A stretch of 64,000 bases of DNA from Homalodisca vitripennis (lineage: Eukaryota; Arthropoda; Insecta; Hemiptera; Cicadellidae), in assembly GCF_021130785.1 (NCBI RefSeq), contig NC_060213.1, positions 135,360,001 to 135,424,000 of the forward strand, read 5' to 3'. The notes under the pieces are model-generated. The model did not search any database. It was not told the DNA's origin and was given only the letters and a program-made list of their open reading frames with translations. The position numbers were made by a program, and so were the translations under genes. Every line of letters starts with the position of its first letter. Position 1 is the first letter of the stretch. Shown here piece by piece: positions 22,499 through 31,442 of the stretch.

Positions 22499-22666
22499 TC
22501 ACTTAGTAGAGTTGAATGCCGCAAACCGCATCTCAAAAGGTTTATCCAATCAGAAATGGCGGGTTGTTTTAGGTACATATTGTGAAGTACATTATGCGCT
22601 GCCATTTCTGACTGGATCGTCGTATTCTGATGCGGTACGCGGCGTTTCACTCTACTAACCGATGTG
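22499..22666. repeat. Palindromic MITE-like repeat
   Basis: Imperfect inverted repeat of about 65 bp per arm. The left arm runs from CACTTAGTAGAG to TCAGAAATGGCG; the right from GCCATTTCTGA to CTCTACTAACCGATGTG. The spacer is about 37 bp. No coding capacity. Confidence 0.65.
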
Positions 22667-22912
22667 TTTTCAATGACTTTTTTAATTAGCAAGTTATGTC
22701 ATAAATTTATAACCAATAAAAAAAGCTAAAATGAATTTGTTGTCTTTATGTTTGTGAATTAATTACGTTCTACCATTGTTCTTTGTTGGTGAAATAGTGA
22801 AAACTTACACATTGTGAAGTCTATGCAGGTATTATTCCAATTTTCGTTTTACTATTTTGTAAGTCAATTGTATTCGTGAATTGTTTGGAAATAAATAAAT
22901 GAAATGAAATAG

Positions 22913-23405
22913 CTACAATGCAGTGTGAGATGGAGTTATAAATAATTTCTGCTTTTTTATGTACGGATTATTGCCACGTGGTATATCTGGTTTTCTTGGA
23001 ATCCATGCACCGTGGCGACACATCCCAATCACTGAGCTCCCTGTTCTAGGACTGTTTGAAAACAAGTATTTGATAGTGGTCTCGGCCTGTCTGCACATTT
23101 TTATGTCATCCAGGCGAATTGATTTGGTTTCTGATTGACATACCCTTTTCATAGATGGGTGAAAGCAGGGTTGCCACACTTGGTGTGCAACGATATGTCA
23201 AATTAAGGGCTTCAGTAACTTCAGCTATTTCACATATATTGGAGTACTTTATATTGTGTGGTGTTCTATTGATGTTAGGAATTTGATGCTTGTCACACAG
23301 CAGTAAGGCCTCAGTAACACCTGCGAATATGCAGACGAATAGGACATCACCAGGATTAGATTTTAAAACCTCATCAGCAATGACTCTTTTATATTTCACG
23401 CCCAT
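22913..23405 (-). pseudogene. Unidentified ORF pair, possibly one frameshifted gene
   Basis: Two overlapping minus-strand frames (23106-23405, 99 codons; 22913-23179, 88 codons) with balanced, non-AT-biased composition. The first has GDVLFVCIFAGVTEALLLCD and a Tyr/Thr-rich end; the second has CRHGAWIPRKPDIPRGNNPY. The second frame could follow the first after a single frameshift near 23150-23180. I recognise no family. It could be a broken exon, a transposon fragment or chance. Confidence 0.3.
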
Positions 23406-25073
23406 TTTTTATATGTTGCTACAAGAACAGTTTATAGCATTTATATTCAAATATTTAAGTATTATTTATTAGTTCCTGTTTCTTAAGAAATGATTTATTG
23501 CATAATATATATTTATTGATATCGTTGAACGTCTGATATACAGTATAATACTCTTTATGGAACTGTAATTTTTAATCTCTTTGCAATTATATTCACTTCT
23601 CTTTCCTACTTACTTCATATTCCGTACAAACACGACTTCCCCCACCCCGAACCTCCTTTGTTTGAAAGTTTAGTTCAGAGTTTAAAGATGTATTTATTCT
23701 TTGATTATTAAATCTTTCCATTTTCTTTCAGGATTTAACATGGGTTACTTAAGTAGATTTTCCATTCCTGAATTGCCATGCATGTGCATGTCGTTGTAGT
23801 GCGTGGATCATTGTAGCAGCACACCTGTACAAGACTTCATTTATTTTAAATTAATTGCTTAGATCTACGATCAAATACTACAAACAAAGTAAGCTTATTA
23901 TATAAGTTAGTTAAACATCTTAATCTTAGCTTATTTTGTTCTTTTAACATTATTTTGTTCGCTAAAGTCATCACAGAATACCCTAGGCCTAATTAATAAA
24001 AAACCGCAGTTTAAACCAAAAACTAAGTAGACTAGGCTAGCTAGCTTAATTTTATTTTGTAAATTTGTAATTTGTCTGAACATTATACTGTGGTATATTA
24101 ATGCTGCCAAGGCCCTTTTTTGTCACAATCCATGGTTAAAAATAGTCATTAATTATTGCATCTAATGCATGCTTTATCACGAGTATTGTATGTACATGTA
24201 GTGTAATATTTTTAACAGAATTCTGCTTTGGAATGCCACCCTATTTTTTACATTTTAAAGTTTTTTCAATCTTTAAAAATAAGGCAAAGTACAACATGTT
24301 AAATATGGACATATATTCTTGTTCAGTATGGAACTGGATACAAGCAAGAAAATTTCAGACTTTTACTTTTACTTTCCAAAATTGTGTTTGCTTAAAAGTA
24401 ATATATAGGCTATATATACACATAACCTTTTATCTTAATGTGCCACTTTTCAACGACCCGCTTTACCAGTCTCTGTTTTTAAAAACATTTACATTCCTTT
24501 AATCAGCTTCTTTTTAGTAACCGGTGACCATTGGAAATGAGTGGAGGTGACGTTTCAATTATAACTGATATGAACCTGTTGCTTTATAAGCATGGTATGC
24601 ATGCTTTTGCTTTATTCTTGTACATAATTTATATTCTATTTTAGTTTGTCTAGAGTTTTTGTGGTGTGTTATGTTCACTGTTTTTACAAATTCAATTGTA
24701 GTTTATACATGTTTTTCCGATGTAAGACTGTGCAATTAGCCTAATTGTATATTTATTTATTTCCAACGGCAGCAGCCATTATTACAATTGTTACAAGAAG
24801 TACATGTATAATACAAGTTAGCAAAACGACAATACTTCTATAAATATTAATTAATAAATACGCTAACTTATAAATGATAAACTTTTGCAAATTTGAAGAC
24901 TTGCAGTTGCTATTAAGTCACATACAGTATATAAATATAAAAAAATTAAGGTAACAACAATACAACCTAACTAGGACAACAAATTTTAACTTGCATATAA
25001 AATTATAAGTTATTAACAAAAATAAATATCTAAAACGTAACATAGCATAAAATACACACACTCACACACGCGT

Positions 25074-25112
<39 letters not shown>

Positions 25113-25347
25113 AAAGAAGTAATATTTTTATTTATAGCTCATACGACTATAAATTTAGGACTGTAGTATGATAAGCGTTCAAAATTTGAATGACCAAATC
25201 AATTATCAATTAGAACAATTTGAATGCTGTCATAACTTACATGTTTACTCTGTAAAGTAATAATTGTAGTACTAAGCTGCTCAAACTTAGTATAGATAAA
25301 GTTGTGTTATTTTCTACAATCTAAAATGTGTATATTTCTTTTATATA
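23406..25347. other. Intergenic stretch with CA microsatellite
   Basis: No gene recognised. A (CA)n run with CGCGTGCG interruptions lies at 25053-25107. At 24750-24960 the start (TTATTTATTTCCAACGGCAG, then AC-rich text) looks like the reversed 3' end of a LINE. The rest is AT-rich. Confidence 0.5.
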
Positions 25348-26080
25348 TACAGGGTGAGGCAGACCACCCGTACAGTACGTATAGCGGCCAAACCAAACGA
25401 GGTAGATTATTCGTAACAACTTAAACCCCCCTATTTCTACCCCAAAGAATTGGGAGAAATTATTTTGAAATCTCTAACACTCCCCAAAAGGGTAGTTTTT
25501 GGGGGGTAGGGGTGGTTTTTGGAAAATTTTATAATGTAAAGGTATGTTGAGTTATACCTCACTTTAAAGGTATTTCTTCACTGATTATTTTGATGCAAAA
25601 ATTTTGAACCTATCTTGCCGCTTATGTACAGGGTACACCAAAACGTAAAAAACTCAGGTGTTTGTGGGTAAATTTATTGCAACTACCTGCACAAATGTAG
25701 AGAGACGATATTTTTTATTGAAAACCAATGATGAGATGGCTTATCGAAAAATATCATCAAATGCCACCCTCCCCCAAAATTTACACATTTTAAAAATACA
25801 TAGAATTTTGAAATATTTAACAGCCCCAATCTAAAAAAAATCAAATAGCAACCTAGGTTGTGTTGTACATCATTAGAAAGGTCTTTAAAAAATAAATATT
25901 TTCTACATTTAAAGTTTGTCTCTATCTCCAATGGTTTCAAAACTGTAGTACAAAAATAGATTTTTTTATAATTTTACTCAATGTATTTACTATAAAAGTC
26001 AGTGTAATGTGCAAGTAAAAAAAAAGTTCCAACAGTAAACTCGTCTCTTATGTTTATGATTGAAAAAAATACTGTATCTA

Positions 26081-26816
26081 ATTGGTACTTTGGGATTATA
26101 CCGACCACACCAGTATGAAGAACACAAAAATAGAAATTTATAGAAACAAACATGATAGAACGAAAAAACAAACTCTTCAATTACAAAATTACAAACTTAC
26201 AAGCATTTCCAGGTATTGTGATCGGTATTGTTGTCGCTGTTATCTTATCTTTCTCGAGAATCCTGATTACGGCAGGCCGCGCGGCATCACGTGATTTGCA
26301 CGGTACATCATTGCCTTTCCATTACAATTCAATTTATATTTCTGATTAGCCCCTCTAGAATTTGATATTTTACTGATAGGTACTATCTCGAGGGATGTTT
26401 TTCTTTCGTCGACATCAGCGCGGGGCAGCACCGAAGGTGCTGCCGAAGCCCGCGCTGATGGCCGCGGAGGCACTCGCGTTTTGGGTGGCGGAATGTGATT
26501 TTTAATAAAAAGTTTAGTTTGGTAAATGTTTGTTTTTGTTGAATTTTTGTGTTTGGAGAAATGTAGAGGTAAAACACGGAAGTACAACAAAGCGATGCAC
26601 CAGCTGAACGGGCGGCGAGACTCTGCAATCACGTTATCTACTAGACGCTCGACTTTGACCTCTGTCTGAGGATGGGGAGGTGTTTGCGATAAGACAATTC
26701 CTGTTTTATATTGACGAAATATTGTTCTACGCTAATCTAGTAATCAGTAGAAACGAAATGTGAAATAACGATTCATGTCTGGGTGTGGTCGGTATAATCC
26801 CAAAGTACCATCTAAT
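26081..26816. mobile_element. Inner element with 30-bp terminal inverted repeats
   Basis: GGTACTTTGGGATTATACC at 26084 recurs inverted near 26785-26812, giving a 736-bp segment with about 30-bp inverted ends nested in the larger palindrome. Its middle is GC-rich, unlike its host, and includes a strong hairpin. No open frame is recognisable. Element class unknown. Confidence 0.5.
26413..26460. repeat. GC-rich perfect hairpin
   Basis: CATCAGCGCGGG pairs with CCCGCGCTGATG around an inner GCAGCACC-GAA-GGTGCTGC stem, with a small one-sided bulge. Very stable structure in AT-rich DNA. Function unknown. Confidence 0.75.
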
Positions 26817-26868
26817 TTTTAAAAGAGTCTCTTAAAATTTAAAAAGGTATTGGAAAACTGTCAATGTC

Positions 26869-27069
26869 TTACGATAAGTGCTGAGTTCTCTCATGAAACA
26901 GGAAAATTACCCAGTTGTGGTCAGGTTGAACATGACCTGTATCACGAACTCGACTAGCAAGTCTTTGAAAAACGTTCCTGGAGTGATGTTCGCGGTCTGG
27001 GTAACATTGGGCATAAAGAAGAGAGGCAGCTGAGTAATTTTGGAAACATTCCCCTAACACCATAAGCAT
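26869..27069 (-). pseudogene. DUF4817-like transposase N-terminus (fragment)
   Basis: 66 codons with the pattern L-G-E-C-x-x-N-Y-x-A-A, L-Y-A-x-x-Y-P-D-R, then H-S-R-N-V-F-Q-R-L and R-D-T-G. This is the helix-turn-helix DUF4817 domain that precedes the DDE catalytic domain in many arthropod mariner-type transposases. The catalytic part is missing. It lies in the central part of the palindromic element, next to the start of its right arm. Confidence 0.6.
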
Positions 27070-27802
27070 CTATTTTTGTACTACAGTTTTGAAACCATTA
27101 GAGATAGAGACAAACTTTAAATGTAGAAAATGTTTATTTTTTAAAGACCTTTCTAATGATGTACAACACAACCTAAGTTGCTATTTGATTTTCTTTAGAT
27201 TGGGGCTGTTAAATGTTTCAAAATTCTATGTATTTTTAAAATGTGTAAATTTTGGGGGAGGGTGGCATTTGATGATATTTTTCGATAAGCCATCTCATCA
27301 TTGGTTTTCAATAAAAAATATCGTCTCTCTACATTTGTGCAGGTAGTTGCAATAAATTTACCCACAAACCCCTGAGTTTTTTACGTTTTGGTGTACCCTG
27401 TACATAAGCGGCAAGATAGCTCAAAATATTTGCATCAAAATAATCAGTGAATAAATACCTTTAAAATGAGGTATAACTCAACATAACTTTACATTTGAAA
27501 ATTTTCCAAAAACCACCCCTACCCCTCAAAAACTACCCTTTTGGGTAGTTTTAGAGATTTCAAAATAATTTCTCCAAATTCTTTGGGGTGGAAATAGGGG
27601 GGTTTAAGTTGTTACGAATAATCTACCTCGTTTGGTTTGACCGATATACGTACTGTACGGGTGGTTTGCCTCACCCTGTATAACGAAAAGAACATATAAA
27701 ATGCCGGTCGGCTCATTGCTTTTTCAGAATTTGACCTGTAAAATCGATAAATTCCAAAAATAGGAGTGGCCTAAAAATGAGGGTAGTAATACAATATAGT
27801 AG

Positions 27803-27990
27803 AATCAGAATCAGAAAAATCTTTATTCGATTGTTACACATGGTGTACATGAATGGCGTCACATGATTAAAAAAGTAAATGGTTAAGTTTACTAATATGC
27901 TTATAAAGTAATAATAAGAACTTACAAAGTATATAAAGTACTTATTAGACCGTGTATTGAATATGTGTAGAAAGTTTTATCGAAATCCGC
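27803..27990 (-). mobile_element. Short LINE 3' tail
   Basis: On the minus strand the sequence runs through AATCGAATAAAGAT into TTCTGATTCTGATTCT, a short tandem tail similar to the one on the CR1-like LINE at the window start. Probably a heavily 5'-truncated insertion. No coding sequence. Confidence 0.4.
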
Positions 27991-29178
27991 TCATTTTTTT
28001 TTTTTTAGGTACGGTCATTTATAGATTTTTTTATGTATTTGGCCTGTGAAATGAATTAGAATTTGTTCATGAAAACCGGTATTTGTAGTTTTAGAATGAC
28101 AGTAAAGTATATTCTACAGATTTTGTTTAGTATTTATTCTTTTTGTCTTAAAATAATAAAATTAATAGTTTTGTTAAATGAACTGGTTCAGGAACTAGGT
28201 TAGAAGTAGCTTAGGAACTAGGTTAGGAGTAGTTCGTACACCAGGTTAGGATTCACGTCGGAGGATTAGTTCTTTCTATAAATGGAATCTATGGGCAGTT
28301 TCACACTGTTATTTACTTGAAATTTTTTTTTATGGATTTACAACTAAGTCGTTCCTTTTGCGGTTATTTACAGCTTTACTAAGAGAGTTTATGGCTGCTG
28401 TGTAGATACCATGAACAGTGTCATTCCTGACCAGGTTAATTGAATAAGGAATGTGGATATGTAAATAATTCTTGAAAAGAAATTTCTTTATTAATTTCCT
28501 TAATGCTAACCTCTTTAAAGGTAATAAATGCGAGGGGAGACTAATTGTGTGTTTTTGTAGCTGATATTTTTCAAACATGATTTAACTATATTATTGTGGA
28601 CTTTAGCTAGTCTAGTACTGCTATATAACACTTTCAGCCCCAGGCGTCTATGTTAATCTACAGAAATAACTTAATTATAAATCTTTACGTGGGGCTGAGA
28701 ATGTTAAGTAAGAATTTCTACGGAATCAATCTTAAAATAAAGCAGTTTACTGTAATATTATTCAGGTTTCAAGATTGTATCTTATTACTACGGCTTGAAA
28801 GATATCAGAAACATAAAATATACAAATGTAGTCAAAGAACTGGGTATGGTAAAAATAAAATATTGTAAATGGTCTTTTAACATAAAAACTAACTGTATAT
28901 AATTTTGTCACTCCTCAGTAATATAAAATGTTTTTACTAGATAATAAAAGTAATTTGTTGAGAAATAAGCATACATATTTTGTTATTTTTGGTTCAATAA
29001 TAACCTTGGTTAATTTCTTCTTCGTATTAAAAGTAACTGTTATGTAGAAATATAATTCAAGTTAATTTTTAAAACTAGTTTTTGGTATTTTAGGGCGTAA
29101 TTGTCGTATAACACGTACTTTTAACCAAATCAATGTTTCAAAGTATCAACTAAAATTGAATACTTACATGTTTTTTAA
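27991..29178. other. Intergenic upstream of the ANK-PRANC gene
   Basis: AT-rich with no recognised gene. At 28186-28250 the motif AGGTTAG recurs three times in a short degenerate tandem. An 82-codon minus frame (28330-28578) has no recognisable features. No clear promoter was found for the downstream gene. Confidence 0.5.
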
Positions 29179-29184
29179 TTGATT

Positions 29185-30210
29185 ATGGTTTTGTTGATTC
29201 CAGACTCGAACATCGAAGGTAGAGATGAAGTCAAGAAGTTGAAAGTGGTGAAGATGATGGTCTACCCAGCAGAACCGGTCTTGGATTCCTCCTTCTATTT
29301 ACCTCCTCTACATCACGCAGTTTTTCAATTGCAGGAGAATGAAGTAAAAACTTTGGTGGAAAACGGAGTGGACATCAACGAACCGGCTGGAGAAGGCTTG
29401 ACGGCACTCCATATTTCTGTGAGAAATGATTGTAGCTCGGTGATAACTGAACTGCTCATAGCGGCTGGAGCTGATATTGGTTGTAAGACTAGTTACGGGT
29501 TCACACCGCTCCACGAGTCTGTACGCAACTGTAGCGTGCTAAACACGAAACTGTTGCTTAAACACAGTGTAAATTTTAAAACCCCTGATTATCAAGGACT
29601 AAGCCCACTAGATTGGGCTATTTACAACTTGATGGAGACGATGCACGGAGATTCTCATCTTATAGCTATTGCCTCCAAGATTCTGGAGGAACTGCTCGAC
29701 TGGGCAACTCCCTACTCTAAGGAATCGATGTCTAAAATATATTTAATGTTTGATTTTTACTCACAGCTACGTGCCGTACGCGTTGTTTCAAGACATTCGT
29801 TAAAGCTCAAGTGTGCAAATTTGCCATATGATGATAGACTATTGTGGGATGAAGTCAAGTTGATATCCTACAAGTCAGCGTGTTTGGTGGAACTTGTGAG
29901 GATGAAGTGCACAAAAGTGGATGGTCACTCTTTGTATTGTGTGTTCTCAAGTTGCATCAGTGTTCTTTCTGTGACAGATATGGTGAATCTTATCTGGACT
30001 CCTGAGTTTCTAAAAGAGTTTCCTATCTATGGGTCTCTCATGCAGGCGAAGTTTACAAAGAAGAAGAAAAGACATGACTTGTTGAATTTGGCTGAGGAGA
30101 GCCTTACAGAGCTGTTTGTGAACAGTGAGATCTTCATTCCTGATATGGTAATTAGGAAGATTTTGTCGTATATTAGTAACGAAGATCTCCAGGGCATAAT
30201 TGTAACTTAA
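29185..30210 (+). CDS. Ankyrin-repeat protein with PRANC-like C-terminus
   Basis: An uninterrupted frame of about 341 codons. Three to four ankyrin repeats cover roughly residues 41-175 (counting from an open frame beginning at 29179), recognisable by LTALHISV, FTPLHESV and LSPLDWAI. After a linker, the last 110 residues (about 231-341) have the order C-L-x-E-L-x-x-M-K, S-L-Y-x-V, F-P-I-Y-G, K-x-R-x-x-L-L and finally IRKILSYISNEDLQ, an F-box-like end. This matches the PRANC domain, known from poxvirus ankyrin proteins, Wolbachia and parasitoid wasps, where it is thought to link ankyrin-bound targets to SCF ubiquitin ligases. The start is uncertain: ATG at 29185 works, but GATTCCAG at 29196-29203 is a good acceptor, so this may be a 3' exon. 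The stop codon lies inside a palindrome. Confidence 0.72.
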   Translation: MVLLIPDSNIEGRDEVKKLKVVKMMVYPAEPVLDSSFYLPPLHHAVFQLQENEVKTLVENGVDINEPAGEGLTALHISVRNDCSSVITELLIAAGADIGCKTSYGFTPLHESVRNCSVLNTKLLLKHSVNFKTPDYQGLSPLDWAIYNLMETMHGDSHLIAIASKILEELLDWATPYSKESMSKIYLMFDFYSQLRAVRVVSRHSLKLKCANLPYDDRLLWDEVKLISYKSACLVELVRMKCTKVDGHSLYCVFSSCISVLSVTDMVNLIWTPEFLKEFPIYGSLMQAKFTKKKKRHDLLNLAEESLTELFVNSEIFIPDMVIRKILSYISNEDLQGIIVT

Positions 30211-30368
30211 TAGTAAACTTATGGTCCAATAATTTTAGGACAACCGTAAGTGAACACAAAACTATTTTGCATTACTATTTATTACCACAAAAAATCTTAA
30301 TGCAAAATACACTTTCATATTCACTTACGATTGTCGTAAAATCATTGGAGCATAAGTTTACTATTAAG
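30206..30368. repeat. Palindrome 1, beginning at the ANK-PRANC stop codon
   Basis: Left arm 30206-30253 and right arm 30321-30368 are about 48-bp inverted copies around a 67-bp loop. The left arm includes the stop codon (CTTAATAGTAAAC), so the right arm is an inverted copy that begins at the gene's own end. Confidence 0.85.
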
Positions 30369-30746
30369 ATAATATTGTGCTAATTATAAGTTATGTATGC
30401 ATTACCATTTCCAAGCTGTATAGTTTTGGTAACTAGCTAGAATCAACGTTTATTATTATCTTCTTACTTGTAAGTTTGACTAATTGATTATTAGTATCAT
30501 AAAAATAATCAGTCTCAATATTTATATTTACATTTACATTTGAACTGAATTTGGACAAAAGAAATTACTTATAGATCCTGAGTGAGATGATGGAAGCTGC
30601 TTATTTATTATTTATTTTAGTCAAACTTACAAGTAAGAAGATAATAATAAACGTTGATTCTAGCTAATGACAGTTACCAAAACTATACAGCTTGGAAATG
30701 GTAATGCTTGCATACATAACTTATAATTAGCACAATATTATCTTAG
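30365..30746. repeat. Palindrome 2
   Basis: 30365-30483 is repeated inverted at 30618-30746 (about 120 bp) with two 4-bp insertions in the right arm. Matching landmarks are CAAGCTGTATAGTTTTGG and CTTACTTGTAAGTTTGAC. Confidence 0.88.
30505..30550. repeat. Inverted repeat 3, left arm (partner 31383-31442)
   Basis: ATAATCAGTCTCAATATTTA through GTTTGAACTGAA-like text is found inverted about 840 bp away at 31383-31442. The left arm sits in the loop of palindrome 2 and the partner lies outside it, so the folds interlock rather than nest. Confidence 0.75.
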
Positions 30747-30748
30747 GA

Positions 30749-30804
30749 GGAGATTCTCATCTTATAGCTAGGTACTGCCTCCAAAACTCTGGAAGAACTG
30801 CTCG
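30749..30804 (+). pseudogene. Sense fragment of the ANK-PRANC gene
   Basis: GGAGATTCTCATCTTATAGC followed by a near-match through GAACTGCTCG copies gene positions 29647-29698 (fourth ankyrin region) with two 2-bp insertions and a few substitutions. Its end overlaps the start of the palindrome 4 arm. Confidence 0.85.
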
Positions 30805-31390
30805 GAAATTTGCATATTTGAGCGTAGTGGATTCATACAGTAAAAAATTGTATGTATGTAAATATGCATTTACATTTCCACGTATATAAATTGGTGGATT
30901 TCGAACTGAATTGAGACAAAAGAAACTATTTTTTTTTATTATTTATAAATCCTGTAAGATGCACTAAGACTTTTCCTCAGTTAAGAAAAGTAACAAATAT
31001 AGTATAACCAGGTAGCCAGTAATTTACACTGTGTTTGAGCAACAGTTTAGTGTTTAGCACACTACAGTTGCGTACAGACTCGTGGAGCGGTGTGAACCCG
31101 TAACAGCGTGAATGAATTTTCTATATTAGCCTACATCATAATAACACTTAAAATATACACTTCCATTAGGCTACCTGGTTATACTATATTTGTTTGACGT
31201 TGGTTTTCGTATCTGAGGAAAAGTCTTAGTGCATCATACAGGATTTATATAAATTTCTTTTGTCTCAGTTCAGTTCAAAATCCCCCAATTTATAGATGTG
31301 GAAATGTAAATACATATTTACATACATACATACAATTTTTTACTGTATGAATCCACTACGCTCAAATATGCAAATTTCCGAGCAGTTCAG
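30797..31390. repeat. Palindrome 4: long hairpin with about 200-bp arms
   Basis: 30797-31018 and 31170-31390 are inverted copies interrupted by small indels. Landmarks are GAACTGCTCGGAAATTTGCA at the base, GCACTAAGACTTTTCCTCAG mid-arm and TATAGTATAACCAGGTAGCC near the tip. The apex (31019-31169) holds an antisense fragment of the neighbouring gene. If transcribed, it would fold into a long double-stranded RNA. Confidence 0.85.
31021..31104 (-). pseudogene. Antisense fragment of the ANK-PRANC gene
   Basis: 84 bp equal to the reverse complement of gene positions 29492-29575 (third ankyrin repeat), with only three mismatches and an unbroken match of just over 40 bp at one end. It lies in the apex of palindrome 4, about 810 bp after the stop codon. 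Much better conserved than the sense fragment. Confidence 0.9.
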
Positions 31391-31442
31391 TTCAAATGTA
31401 AATATATATATATGTAAATATAAATATTGAGACTGATTATTG
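31383..31442. repeat. Inverted repeat 3, right arm
   Basis: Partner of 30505-30550, enlarged by a TA-rich insertion. Confidence 0.75.

Larger units (their letters stand above)
25348..27680. mobile_element. Large palindromic Tc1/mariner-type element
   Basis: Two arms of about 615 bp (25348-25967 and 27066-27680) are near-perfect inverted copies. The ends read TACAGGGTGAGGCA, with TA on both outer flanks, matching the TA target of the IS630-Tc1-mariner superfamily. 280 bp in from each end a second terminus-like motif occurs, TACAGGGTACACC (25627) and its inverse (27407), so one palindromic element may lie inside another, although the arms are continuous. The 1.1-kb centre holds a DUF4817-like transposase N-terminus (26869-27069, -) and a further inverted repeat (26081-26816). 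No complete transposase remains. Confidence 0.7.

Noticed and set aside
26267..26632. 121-codon minus-strand frame in the inner element
   Set aside because: Driven by GC-rich hairpin sequence with no family resemblance; composition artefact.
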